DNA of 9,206 nucleotides from Bacteroidales bacterium UBA1711 (lineage in GTDB: Bacteria > Bacteroidota > Bacteroidia > Bacteroidales > P3), in NCBI GenBank assembly GCA_002317325.1, contig DCJB01000057.1:13876-23081 (forward strand), given 5' to 3'. Under the pieces are notes generated by a model. The model searched no databases, had not been told where the DNA came from, and worked only from the letters and a program-made list of their open reading frames with translations. Shown here piece by piece: positions 1 through 6,066 of this stretch. Positions within the stretch are counted from its first letter, which is position 1. Each line of letters starts with the position of its first letter. The position numbers and the translations under genes are program-made.

Positions 1-1
1 G

Positions 2-412
2 CTCCCGCAGTCGGTCTATATAGACAAGAGCATCGAGTGGAAGCCCGACACCATTACCGAGAACTACGTCCGCATAGCCCTGCCCGAAGAAAAAGAGGGG
101 CTGCACATCAACCCGGCCTTCCTGCAGCCCAGCCGCGAGAGCGAAGTGCAGGTGAAGACCGAGAGCGAGTTCTACCACTACACCATCGAGCTGCCCAAAG
201 AAGCCAAACTCCTTGGCGGAGACGTCAACATTGACTATACGCTGCCCTCCGTCGGCAGCATCAACGTCATCATCAAGCAGAGCGGCCGCAAGCTGCTCAT
301 CACGCGCAGCCTCCGTCTCCGAAAAGCCGTCATCACCCCCGCCGAGTACGCCGAGTTCCGCCAGATAATGATGGACTGGAACAGTCACAAAGAGCTCTTC
401 TTCTCGATATGA
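2..412 (+). CDS. C-terminal part of a DUF3857/DUF3858 transglutaminase-like protein (5' truncated)
   Basis: The reading frame is open from the window edge, and 136 residues are visible before the TGA. They resemble the DUF3858 C-terminal domain of large Bacteroidetes proteins built as DUF3857, transglutaminase core, DUF3858. Signs are a beta-rich stretch (YHYTIELPKEAKLL), a Gly-Ser turn leading into alternating strands (SINVIIKQSGRKLLITRSL), and the typical end VITPAEYAEFRQIMMDWN. The N-terminal domain and any catalytic Cys-His-Asp triad lie outside the window, so activity cannot be judged. Such proteins usually have a signal peptide and act in the cell envelope; that is family knowledge, not seen here. 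The stop codon overlaps the start of a tiny downstream ORF (ATGA), and a terminator follows soon after, so this is the end of an operon. I am fairly sure of the family and unsure of the role. Confidence 0.75.
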   Translation, partial: LPQSVYIDKSIEWKPDTITENYVRIALPEEKEGLHINPAFLQPSRESEVQVKTESEFYHYTIELPKEAKLLGGDVNIDYTLPSVGSINVIIKQSGRKLLITRSLRLRKAVITPAEYAEFRQIMMDWNSHKELFFSI

Positions 413-501
413 CGCTCCCTGTTTGGACGCTGGTAGTTGCCTTGCTGTGGACTGCCGGAATGCTCTTCTTCGACTGGCAGAGAGGCAAGAAGAAGCACTA
501 A
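409..501 (+). CDS. Small single-pass membrane protein, 30 aa, translationally coupled
   Basis: An ATG at 409-411 overlaps the TGA of the DUF3857-type gene as ATGA, and the frame runs 30 codons to TAA at 499-501. The product has a hydrophobic core at residues 4-21 (PVWTLVVALLWTAGMLFF), long enough for one membrane helix, and then a basic tail (DWQRGKKKH). By the positive-inside rule the C-terminus should face the cytoplasm. Three points support a real gene: the 4-base stop/start overlap typical of coupled translation, the coherent helix-plus-basic-tail design, and the terminator hairpin beginning about 20 bases after its stop. I do not recognise a family. It might anchor or assist the upstream envelope protein, but that is inference. 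At this length a chance ORF remains possible. Confidence 0.5.
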   Translation: MTLPVWTLVVALLWTAGMLFFDWQRGKKKH

Positions 502-517
502 TAATCCACTGATGACC

Positions 518-560
518 AAAAAGGAGGGGTGTCTCCGAAACGGAAGCGCCCCTCCTTTCG
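518..560 (+). terminator. Bidirectional hairpin terminator between the 30-aa ORF and hydG
   Basis: The arms AAAGGAGGGG (520-529) and CCCCTCCTTT (549-558) pair perfectly over 10 bp. The stem continues inward through wobble pairs to TCCG/CGGA closing an AAA loop at 538-540. On the plus strand the tail is only TTTCG. On the minus strand, the transcript of hydG, the hairpin is followed by TTTTTGG, so it should stop hydG transcription at least as well. It sits between two convergent genes, as expected for a shared terminator. Confidence 0.8.
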
Positions 561-575
561 TCTCGGCGATGGCGA

Positions 576-1997
576 CTAAAAATAGAGGTCTCTCTCGCCT
601 TCGCCGATCTTGCAGAGGTTGCCCTCCACACGTTTTTTCAGTTCCTCCTTCGGGAAGGTCTGCGTCAGTTGCTTGAGCAGTTCCAGACCCTTGGCCTTAG
701 TCTCTTGGCTGGCATAATCTTCGAGGTACTCGCGGAAGGTGAACATTGCATTTGGTTTGCAGTACTCCTTAATCAAGCCGGGCTTAGCCAGATCCATAAA
801 GTCGGCTCCCACGCGGCCCTTGCGGTAGCAGCCCGTGCAGAAACTGGGGATATAGCCGCCGTCAATCATCATGCTGATAACCTCGTCGAGCGAGCGGTGG
901 TCGCCGAGTGTGAACTGGGCGCCCGTTTTCTTGTGGTCTTCGGCATCGGTGCTGCCCTCGCCGGCATCGTAGCCGCCGGGGTTAGTCTCGCTGGCGGCGC
1001 TGATTTGGCTCACGCCGTACTTCACCAGCTGGTCGCGCATAGCCGGGGTCTCGCGGGTAGAGATGATAATACCGGTGTAAGGCATAGCGATGCGGATGAT
1101 GGCGATAATCTTCATAAAGTCCTTGTCGCAGACGGGGTGCGGAATATTCTCGGGGAGGCTGAACGGGGTGCCTTCGGCGGGTTCGATACGGGGGAAGCTG
1201 ACCGTGTGTGGGCCGCAGCCGTAGTCCTCCTCGAGGTGACGAGCGTGCTCCATGATGGCGAGAATCTCGAACCTATAATCCGTGAGGCCGAATAGCACGC
1301 CCAGACCCACATCGTTGATGCCGCCCTCCTGTGCGCGGTCCATGCAGGTGAGCCTGTACAGATAGTCGCCCTTAGGCGTGCCGGCGGGGTGGAATTTCGA
1401 GTACTCCACGGGATCGTAAGTCTCCTGGAAGCACACATAAGTGCCGATTTTCTCGGCCTTCAGCTTGGCGAAGTCCTCCACACTCATAGGAGCCAGTTCG
1501 ACATTGATACGTCGGATGCTGCTGCCCTTCTCGTCGCGTGCGGCATAGCAGCGGCGTATAGCCTCCACCATATAGTCGGCGTTGTTGCGTGGGCTCTCGC
1601 CGCAGATGAGCAGTGCGCGCTTGTGTCCCATGCGCAGAATCTGCTGCGTCTCCTGCTCAATCTCGTCCATCGACAGCACCTTGCGGAGCAGCGACTTATT
1701 GTCGCGGCGGAAGCCGCAATAGACGCAGTTATTCACACAGGCGTTGCCCGTGTAGATGGGGGCGAAGAGCACCAGTCGGCGACCGTAGATTTCCTCCTTG
1801 CAGAAGTGGGCGGTGTCCAAAATCTTCCTGATGTCGGCCTCATCCTCCACGCACAGCAGTTTAGCCACATCCTCGAGGCTGAGCCCCTTCAACAGGCGGG
1901 CCTTATTCAGGATGTCGTTCAGTTCCGATTCCGTCGGAACATTGTTTTGCAGCAAGCCATACAGTTTGTCGCGGTCGATAAAGTTTTGATGTCTCAT
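576..1997 (-). CDS. hydG: [FeFe]-hydrogenase H-cluster maturase HydG (radical SAM tyrosine lyase)
   Basis: HydG cleaves tyrosine by radical SAM chemistry and supplies the CO and CN ligands, as an iron synthon, for the [FeFe]-hydrogenase H-cluster in the cytoplasm. The 473-aa product has the normal family length. The radical SAM cluster motif CX3CX2C is C87, C91, C94 (GNACVNNCVYCGF). A ThiH/HydG-like barrel follows, with GPHTVSFPRIEPAEG at 262-276. The C-terminal motif that separates HydG from the tyrosine lyase ThiH, CX2CX22C for the auxiliary cluster, is intact as C387, C390, C413. All known ligands for activity therefore look present. It lies downstream of a TM1266-family gene on the same strand, with a 99-bp gap holding a G10 run, and ends at a hairpin terminator. 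hydE, hydF and the hydrogenase itself are not in the window and must be elsewhere if the system works. Confidence 0.95.
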   Translation of the reverse strand: MRHQNFIDRDKLYGLLQNNVPTESELNDILNKARLLKGLSLEDVAKLLCVEDEADIRKILDTAHFCKEEIYGRRLVLFAPIYTGNACVNNCVYCGFRRDNKSLLRKVLSMDEIEQETQQILRMGHKRALLICGESPRNNADYMVEAIRRCYAARDEKGSSIRRINVELAPMSVEDFAKLKAEKIGTYVCFQETYDPVEYSKFHPAGTPKGDYLYRLTCMDRAQEGGINDVGLGVLFGLTDYRFEILAIMEHARHLEEDYGCGPHTVSFPRIEPAEGTPFSLPENIPHPVCDKDFMKIIAIIRIAMPYTGIIISTRETPAMRDQLVKYGVSQISAASETNPGGYDAGEGSTDAEDHKKTGAQFTLGDHRSLDEVISMMIDGGYIPSFCTGCYRKGRVGADFMDLAKPGLIKEYCKPNAMFTFREYLEDYASQETKAKGLELLKQLTQTFPKEELKKRVEGNLCKIGEGERDLYF

Positions 1998-2062
1998 AGC
2001 AGTTATATTTTTTAGTTATCTACTTCACACAGAGAAGCACGCCTCACCCACAAGAAACCGTC

Positions 2063-2072
2063 GGGGGGGGGG
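2063..2072. repeat. Homopolymer G10 tract (C10 on the hydG strand)
   Basis: Ten consecutive G on the plus strand lie in the 99-bp gap between the TM1266-type gene and hydG, about 25 bp after the first gene's stop and about 65 bp before the hydG start. Runs this long are prone to slipped-strand length change, and none this long occurs elsewhere in the window. It is outside both reading frames, so a length change would alter the leader of hydG and not a protein. It could also be a sequencing or assembly length error. Confidence 0.7.
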
Positions 2073-2096
2073 CGGCAGAGGCAGACGACCAAATAC

Positions 2097-2345
2097 TCAA
2101 ATCGATTTGGCGAGAACCGCCTTCGTCTCCACCCCCACAATCCGTCCCAGTTTCCCCGTAAGCGCGTTGATACGGTCGGGCGTACCCTCCACGATGAGGG
2201 AGATAACCGCCACGTCCCTCCCTCGGAAGGGCAGACCCTGCCGGCAGAGGACAATATCGGAGAAATCCGAAAGGAAAAGATTAATCTCAGCAGAGCGCGC
2301 GCGGTCTGCCACAAGTATAGTGATAGTGCCTATTCTCTTTTCCAT
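2097..2345 (-). CDS. TM1266-family putative iron-only hydrogenase system regulator
   Basis: This 82-aa protein matches the small TM1266 family, found beside [FeFe]-hydrogenase maturation genes and annotated as a putative regulator. The fold is ferredoxin-like/ACT-like, resembling the ligand-binding half of NikR without a DNA-binding domain. Visible family features are the opening MEKRIGTITILVADR, a central LCRQGLPFRGRDVAVISLIV strand-turn-strand, and the closing GKLGRIVGVETKAVLAK. The length is typical, so the frame is complete and is not broken by the nearby G10 run. Its own Bacteroidetes-type promoter lies about 50 bp upstream, and hydG follows on the same strand, so both are probably on one transcript. 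What it senses is not known to me. The family call is strong; the word regulator rests mainly on genomic association. Confidence 0.85.
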   Translation of the reverse strand: MEKRIGTITILVADRARSAEINLFLSDFSDIVLCRQGLPFRGRDVAVISLIVEGTPDRINALTGKLGRIVGVETKAVLAKSI

Positions 2346-2371
2346 CAGGTGATAACAGCTTTTGGGTCAGA

Positions 2372-2386
2372 AGGACGACTTGTCCT
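2372..2386. promoter_or_regulatory. Small dyad in the leader of the TM1266-type gene
   Basis: AGGAC (2372-2376) and GTCCT (2382-2386) form a 5-bp inverted repeat around a 5-base spacer. It lies just downstream of the predicted start of the TM1266-hydG transcript. It could be an operator half-site pair or a small RNA hairpin. At this length it may be chance. Confidence 0.25.
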
Positions 2387-2396
2387 GTTTCAATTG

Positions 2397-2426
2397 CAAA
2401 GGTACGAATTTTTTCACAAATAGCAA
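2397..2426 (-). promoter_or_regulatory. Bacteroidetes-type promoter for the TM1266-hydG unit
   Basis: On the minus strand the -7 box TACCTTTG (plus 2397-2404) is preceded, exactly 19 bases upstream, by TTG (plus 2424-2426) as the -33 element. This matches the Bacteroidetes sigma-ABfr consensus of TTTG, about 19-21 bp, then TAnnTTTG. An A6 tract sits four bases before the -7 box. Transcription should begin around 2390, leaving a leader of about 45 bases before the ATG at 2345. Confidence 0.75.
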
Positions 2427-2509
2427 GCAAAAAAGCGGTGCTTCCCTGCATAGAGGGGCGTTCACGGGCGGAAAGGGTACGTAGGAGAAGAAAAAAACGG
2501 GTGACGGTC

Positions 2510-2539
2510 TTAATAAATGGAAAAAAAGTCGTATCTTTG
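2510..2539 (+). promoter_or_regulatory. Bacteroidetes-type promoter for the crotonase-Hbd unit
   Basis: TATCTTTG at 2532-2539 fits the Bacteroidetes -7 consensus exactly, with an A7 tract (2521-2527) four bases upstream. The expected -33 position at 19-base spacing reads TTA instead of TTG, so that element is weak. The start would fall near 2545, giving a leader of about 20 bases before the ATG at 2566. No Shine-Dalgarno sequence is seen; the bases before the start are CCCCC after an A-rich stretch, which is usual for this phylum. Confidence 0.65.
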
Positions 2540-2565
2540 CAAACTGAAATACAAACACAGCCCCC

Positions 2566-3339
2566 ATGTACAACTACCTAAAGATAGAACAAGACGGAGC
2601 GATTGCCACCCTGACCATCTCCGCTCCCAAGACCCTCAACGCGCTCAACAGCGCCATACTTGGCGAGATAGGCCAAGCCATAGACGCCCTTCCAGCCGGC
2701 ACCCGAGTCCTCATCATCACCGGCGACGGAGAGAAGTCGTTTGTAGCCGGTGCGGACATCAGCGAGATGGCCCACCTCGACGAGGGGGAAGGATTCGCCT
2801 TCGGGAAGCGTGGCGCCGACGTGTTCCGCAAGATAGAGACGCTCCCCATTCCCGTCATAGCGGCCGTGAACGGCTTTGCCCTCGGCGGGGGCTGCGAGAT
2901 AGCCATGGCCTGCGACATCCGAATCTGCTCCAGCAATGCCCGCTTCGGTCAGCCCGAAGTCGGTCTTGGCATCATTCCGGGCTTCAGCGGCACCGTCCGT
3001 TTGGCCCGATTAGTGGGCATGGGCATGGCCAAGCAGCTCATCTTCACCGGCAAGAATATCAAGGCCGACGAGGCGCTGCGAATCGGGTTAGTCAACGCCG
3101 TCTATGAGCCCGGCGAGCTTATGCCCGCCGCCAAGCAGCTTGCCGAGGCCATCAGTGCCAACGCCCCTGTTGCGGTAGCCTACGCCAAACAGTGCATCAA
3201 CGACGGATACGACCTTCCCACCGCCGAAGCCATCGCATACGAAAACAGGCTCTTCGGCCGCTGCTTTGCCACCGAGGACCAGAAAGCCGGCATGGCTGCC
3301 TTCCTCAGCAAAGGCAAAGCCCAGTTCCAAGGCAAATAG
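2566..3339 (+). CDS. crt: Enoyl-CoA hydratase/isomerase family protein, crotonase type
   Basis: This 257-aa protein has the normal length and motifs of crotonase, which reversibly hydrates crotonyl-CoA to 3-hydroxybutyryl-CoA. The first oxyanion-hole region is FVAGADISEM (59-68) and the second is GFALGGGCEIAMACD (103-117). The two catalytic glutamates of hydratases are both present: E111 in GGGCE, and E131 in GQPEVGLGIIPG. The C-terminal GRCFATEDQKAGMAAFLSKGKAQF is typical of short-chain hydratases. The dehydrogenase for the next step starts 30 bp downstream on the same strand, so the pair forms an operon for the C4 acyl-CoA interconversion used in butyrate formation or its reverse. The enzyme is soluble and cytoplasmic. 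Substrate length cannot be settled from sequence; the symbol rests on the Hbd neighbour. No acyl-CoA dehydrogenase, Etf or thiolase gene is in the window. Confidence 0.92.
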   Translation: MYNYLKIEQDGAIATLTISAPKTLNALNSAILGEIGQAIDALPAGTRVLIITGDGEKSFVAGADISEMAHLDEGEGFAFGKRGADVFRKIETLPIPVIAAVNGFALGGGCEIAMACDIRICSSNARFGQPEVGLGIIPGFSGTVRLARLVGMGMAKQLIFTGKNIKADEALRIGLVNAVYEPGELMPAAKQLAEAISANAPVAVAYAKQCINDGYDLPTAEAIAYENRLFGRCFATEDQKAGMAAFLSKGKAQFQGK

Positions 3340-3369
3340 TATCAACACACATCTAATAACTTCAATACC

Positions 3370-4206
3370 ATGAAAATCTATGTAATCGGCACCGGCACCA
3401 TGGCCAAAGGCATAGTCAAAGCCTTCGCAGCCAAGATGCCCGTCGTCATGAAGAGCAGAACCCAGGCCAGCTTAGACAAAGCCATGGGTTCCATTTCCAA
3501 ATCCTACACCAAGTTGGTTGAAAAAGGCAAAATGACACAAGAAGCCGTAGATGCCCTGCTCGCCAACATCACCACCACCACCGACTATGCGACCTTCGCC
3601 GATGCCGACCTCGTGATAGAGGCCGCCGTTGAAGACATGGAACTGAAAAAAGAGGTCTTCCGCGAGCTTGACGGCATCTGCAAACCCGAGGCCATCTTCG
3701 CCACCAACAGTTCCAGCCTGAGCATCACCGAGATTGCCGCCGCCACCAAACGTCCCGGCCAGTTCATCGGCATGCACTTCTTCAATCCCGCCGACCGAAT
3801 GGCGCTCGTCGAAGTCATCAAAGGCCAGCTCACCACCCCCGAAGTCATCAAGACCATCATCGACCTGTCCACCTCCATCGGCAAGACACCCGTCGAGGTG
3901 AATGAGGCTCCCGGCTTTGTGGTCAACCGCATCCTCATTCCCATGATAAACGAAGCCTGCGGCATACTTGCCGACGGCGTAGCCAGTGCCGAAGACATCG
4001 ACAAGTGCATGATGCTTGGCGCCAACCACCCCATGGGTCCCTTGGCCTTGGCCGACCTCATCGGCAATGATGTCAATCTGGCCATAATGGAGGTGCTCTA
4101 CAAAGAGTTTGGCGACCCCAAATACCGTCCACACCCGCTGCTCCGCAAGATGGTTCGTGCCGGGCTCCTTGGCCGTAAAAGCGGCGAGGGATTCTACAAA
4201 TATTGA
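3370..4206 (+). CDS. hbd: 3-hydroxybutyryl-CoA dehydrogenase
   Basis: This enzyme interconverts acetoacetyl-CoA and (S)-3-hydroxybutyryl-CoA. The 278-aa length is usual for the stand-alone bacterial form. The Rossmann loop is GTGTMAKG (7-14). The catalytic centre includes S115 in ATNSSSLSIT, H136 in GMHFFNPA and E148 in MALVEVIKG. The C-terminal domain has PGFVVNRILIPMINEA (181-196), GANHPMGPLALADLIG (217-232) and the terminal GRKSGEGFYKY. Two oddities are visible. The usual Gly after GxGTM is Ala (A12). After the second strand the sequence is VVMKSRTQAS (25-34), with Ser-Arg where NAD-dependent relatives carry Arg-Asp or another acidic residue; this suggests NADPH preference. It is cotranscribed with the crotonase gene 30 bp upstream, and a strong terminator follows. 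Family assignment is secure; cofactor choice is inference. Confidence 0.95.
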   Translation: MKIYVIGTGTMAKGIVKAFAAKMPVVMKSRTQASLDKAMGSISKSYTKLVEKGKMTQEAVDALLANITTTTDYATFADADLVIEAAVEDMELKKEVFRELDGICKPEAIFATNSSSLSITEIAAATKRPGQFIGMHFFNPADRMALVEVIKGQLTTPEVIKTIIDLSTSIGKTPVEVNEAPGFVVNRILIPMINEACGILADGVASAEDIDKCMMLGANHPMGPLALADLIGNDVNLAIMEVLYKEFGDPKYRPHPLLRKMVRAGLLGRKSGEGFYKY

Positions 4207-4221
4207 TACTCGCTTATAACG

Positions 4222-4261
4222 AAAAGAAAGAGGAGGTCCGAGGGGCCTCCTCTTTTTCTTT
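4222..4261 (+). terminator. Intrinsic terminator after hbd, usable in both directions
   Basis: AAAGAGGAGG (4227-4236) pairs perfectly with CCTCCTCTTT (4246-4255). The stem continues inward as TCC/GGG around a GAG loop. The plus-strand tail is T-rich (TTTTTCTTT), 16 bases after the hbd stop. The mirror-image arms also give a T-rich tail on the minus strand, so the element probably ends the convergent lipoprotein gene too. Confidence 0.88.
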
Positions 4262-4286
4262 GCCGTCAGGGGGCGATAGTCACCCG

Positions 4287-4778
4287 TCAGAAAATATATT
4301 CAGAAACCAACGAGTTGGAGAGGATGCGGAAGGTATGCGTATTGACGACAGAGTCTTCCATCGTCCTCATATCCAAAGTCAGCAAGAAAGGCTGAGAAAC
4401 TATATCTTTGACCATGCCTTGGTCGTCGTGGAGGGAAAATGCCAGCTGGAGACAGAAACTGTTTGAGTCGCGGCGGCATTCGGCGTTCTTCTTGAGAATG
4501 AGCTGCACCATGATGCCGTCTTCGGGCCGGAGCAGTCGGTGCACGAAGAGGCTGTCGCAGTTGTTCGTATCCCAGTGGAAGCGGGACTCAGAGCCGTCAA
4601 CTTCGGTCATCACCATAGTGGCCGACAAGTCGCGCAGCAAGTCATGCCTGCTTCCGTCCATATAATTCTCCGGGCTGAACGACACCGTGGCGTAGTTTAG
4701 ATGAGGGTTTGGTTTGGCGCAGGAAGCACAGAGGGAGGCTGCGGCGGCCACAAGGAGAAGGGCTTTTCTGACATTCAT
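4287..4778 (-). CDS. Hypothetical lipoprotein, 163 aa
   Basis: I do not recognise a family. The chosen start is the ATG at 4778, giving an N-terminus with basic residues (MNVRK), a hydrophobic stretch of Ala and Leu (6-16) and a lipobox-like CASC with C20 as the likely lipidated cysteine; the -3 position is unusual, so the call is not certain. The frame extends upstream to 4847, but those 23 codons run through the ilvE terminator stem and poly-T, so they are not coding. The mature part is acidic and polar with alternating hydrophobic residues, suggesting a small beta-rich envelope domain, and contains cysteines at C77, C102 and C110. It is not an obvious GldH, TPR or OmpA protein. It is isolated: ilvE is cut off from it by a terminator, and hbd is convergent. 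No clear promoter is seen, so readthrough from ilvE may express it. Confidence 0.7.
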   Translation of the reverse strand: MNVRKALLLVAAAASLCASCAKPNPHLNYATVSFSPENYMDGSRHDLLRDLSATMVMTEVDGSESRFHWDTNNCDSLFVHRLLRPEDGIMVQLILKKNAECRRDSNSFCLQLAFSLHDDQGMVKDIVSQPFLLTLDMRTMEDSVVNTHTFRILSNSLVSEYIF

Positions 4779-4802
4779 ATTCGGCAGCGGAGGGGGGGTG
4801 GA

Positions 4803-4834
4803 TAAAAAAAAGTCCCACAGAAAACTGCAGGACT
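4803..4834 (-). terminator. Intrinsic terminator downstream of ilvE
   Basis: On the minus strand AGTCCTGCAG and CTGTGGGACT form a 10-bp stem with two wobble pairs and a TTTT loop, followed at once by eight T. This is a textbook rho-independent terminator, 64 bp after the ilvE stop. It also shows that the upstream in-frame extension of the lipoprotein ORF is not translated. Confidence 0.9.
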
Positions 4835-4897
4835 TCAGGTAATTCAAACCCTATTATAAAACATTTTATGAAAAAAAAACACTCAAAACCTGAATAA

Positions 4898-5911
4898 TCA
4901 GTCGATGACGGTGTTCCAGTTGTGGACATCTTCGCATTCGCCCAGCTGGATGGCGCGGAGACGCTCATAGAGTTTCTTGCTCCAGGGGCCGGGTTCTTTT
5001 CCGAAGACGTAGCTCTTGCCGGTGGCGGGGTCGTCAACGCGCTCGATGGGGCTGATGACGGCGGCGGTGCCGCAAGCGCCGCACTCCTCAAATTCTGCCA
5101 GTTCCTCCACGGGGACGGGACGGCGTTCCACCTTCATGCCCATATCCTCGGCGAGCTGGATGAGGCTCTTGTTGGTGATAGAGGGCAGGATAGAGGTGCT
5201 CTTGGGGGTGATATAGGTGTTATTCTTGATGCCGAAGAAGTTGGCAGCGCCGGCTTCGTCGATATACTTCTTCTCCTTTGCGTCGAGGTAGAACTCACAG
5301 GCATACTGGCCGCCATGGCAGGCCGAGGTGTGGGCCTTGAGGCTGGCAGCATAGTTGCCGCCGACCTTATAGACGCCGGTGCCGAGCGGGGCGCTGCGGT
5401 CGTAGTCGCGTGTGATGACGTAGGGGTTGGCTTGGAAGCCGCCCTTGAAGTAGGGGCCCACGGGGGTGACGAAGATAAGGAACAGGTACTCGTCGGCGGG
5501 TTTCACGCCCACGGTGATGCCGGTGCCGATGAGCAGTGGGCGGAGGTAGAGGCTTGCGCCGGTGCCGTAGGGGGGAATGAAGCGCTCGTTCATCTTCACC
5601 ACCTTGATGCACATCTCCTTGAAACGCTCGGTGCTCAATTCGGGCATCATGATGCCGCGGCAGGTGCTCTGCAGACGGGCGGCATTTTCTTCGAGACGGA
5701 AGATACGGATTTTGCCGTCCTTGCAACGGAAAGCCTTCAGGCCTTCAAAAGCCTCTTGACCATAGTGGAGGCTCGAAGCAGCCATGTGGATGTTGAGGGT
5801 TTCTTCGGAGGAGACTTCAATCTCGCCCCACTGTCCTTCACGGTTCCAGCAGCGGACGTTGTAGTCCGTCTTCACATAGCCGAAAGGAAGATTCTGCCAA
5901 TCGATATTCAT
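4898..5911 (-). CDS. ilvE: Branched-chain amino acid aminotransferase (fold-type IV PLP enzyme)
   Basis: IlvE transfers the amino group between glutamate and the 2-oxo acids of leucine, isoleucine and valine in the cytoplasm, using pyridoxal phosphate. The 337-aa protein belongs to the longer type II branch shared with eukaryotic BCATs. Signs are the N-terminal FGYVKTDYNVRCWNREGQW (10-28), SLHYGQEAFEGLKAF (47-61), YLRPLLIGTG (122-131), and the Schiff-base lysine K182 in GVYKVGGNYAASL. The phosphate-site region GACGTAAVISPIERV (278-292) follows. Two cysteines, C277 and C280, form a CXXC just before GTAA. The redox CXXC of human mitochondrial BCAT lies just after the equivalent Gly-Thr-Ala, so the two do not align. 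The start lies 55 bp after a tRNA gene on the same strand with no terminator or clear second promoter between, so ilvE may share the tRNA promoter. Confidence 0.95.
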   Translation of the reverse strand: MNIDWQNLPFGYVKTDYNVRCWNREGQWGEIEVSSEETLNIHMAASSLHYGQEAFEGLKAFRCKDGKIRIFRLEENAARLQSTCRGIMMPELSTERFKEMCIKVVKMNERFIPPYGTGASLYLRPLLIGTGITVGVKPADEYLFLIFVTPVGPYFKGGFQANPYVITRDYDRSAPLGTGVYKVGGNYAASLKAHTSACHGGQYACEFYLDAKEKKYIDEAGAANFFGIKNNTYITPKSTSILPSITNKSLIQLAEDMGMKVERRPVPVEELAEFEECGACGTAAVISPIERVDDPATGKSYVFGKEPGPWSKKLYERLRAIQLGECEDVHNWNTVID

Positions 5912-5966
5912 GATGGATGTTGATTTAGTGATAGGAAATGATGAAATAACGGATTTTCAAAAGGGG

Positions 5967-6040
5967 TGGTCCCACTTGGGCTCGAACCAAGGACCCGCTG
6001 ATTATGAGTCAGCTGCTCTAACCGACTGAGCTATGGGACC
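5967..6040 (-). tRNA. tRNA with anticodon CAT (Ile2 or elongator Met)
   Basis: A full 74-nt cloverleaf folds by eye. The acceptor stem GGTCCCA/TGGGACC has seven perfect pairs, the D-arm is GCTC...GAGC, the anticodon stem GCTGA/TCAGC is perfect around CTCATAA, and the T-arm is CTTGG-TTCGAGC-CCAAG; the discriminator is A73. The next genomic bases are CCCC, so CCA is added after transcription, as is common in Bacteroidetes. It has a 1:72 G-C pair, so it is not an initiator. C4-G69 and C5-G68 match the pairs used by E. coli TilS to pick Ile2 for lysidine modification, so Ile2 (reading AUA) is somewhat favoured over elongator Met. Transcribed toward ilvE. Confidence 0.93.
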
Positions 6041-6066
6041 CGATTTCTCGCTGTCGAAATCGTTTG

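Noticed and set aside
437..676. A 79-codon plus-strand frame after the DUF3857-type gene
   Set aside because: It runs through the terminator hairpin and into the end of hydG on the opposite strand, and its composition looks random. The ATGA-linked 30-codon frame is the better candidate here.
576..1997. Thiamine biosynthesis ThiH as the identity of the radical SAM gene
   Set aside because: The C-terminal CX2CX22C motif (C387, C390, C413) and the TM1266-family neighbour are specific to HydG; ThiH lacks this C-terminal cluster.
2012..2314. A 100-codon minus-strand frame reading through the G10 run
   Set aside because: It overlaps the TM1266-type gene in another frame, and that gene is complete with normal family ends. 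I considered that the G10 run might have frameshifted a longer protein, but the 82-aa length is already the family norm.
4779..4847. A 23-codon upstream extension of the 163-aa lipoprotein
   Set aside because: It would be encoded by the ilvE terminator stem and poly-T run and would bury the signal peptide; the ATG at 4778 gives a proper N-terminus.
4922..5923. A 333-codon plus-strand open frame antisense to ilvE
   Set aside because: It mirrors the ilvE gene almost exactly and has no recognisable domain; ilvE carries every family motif.
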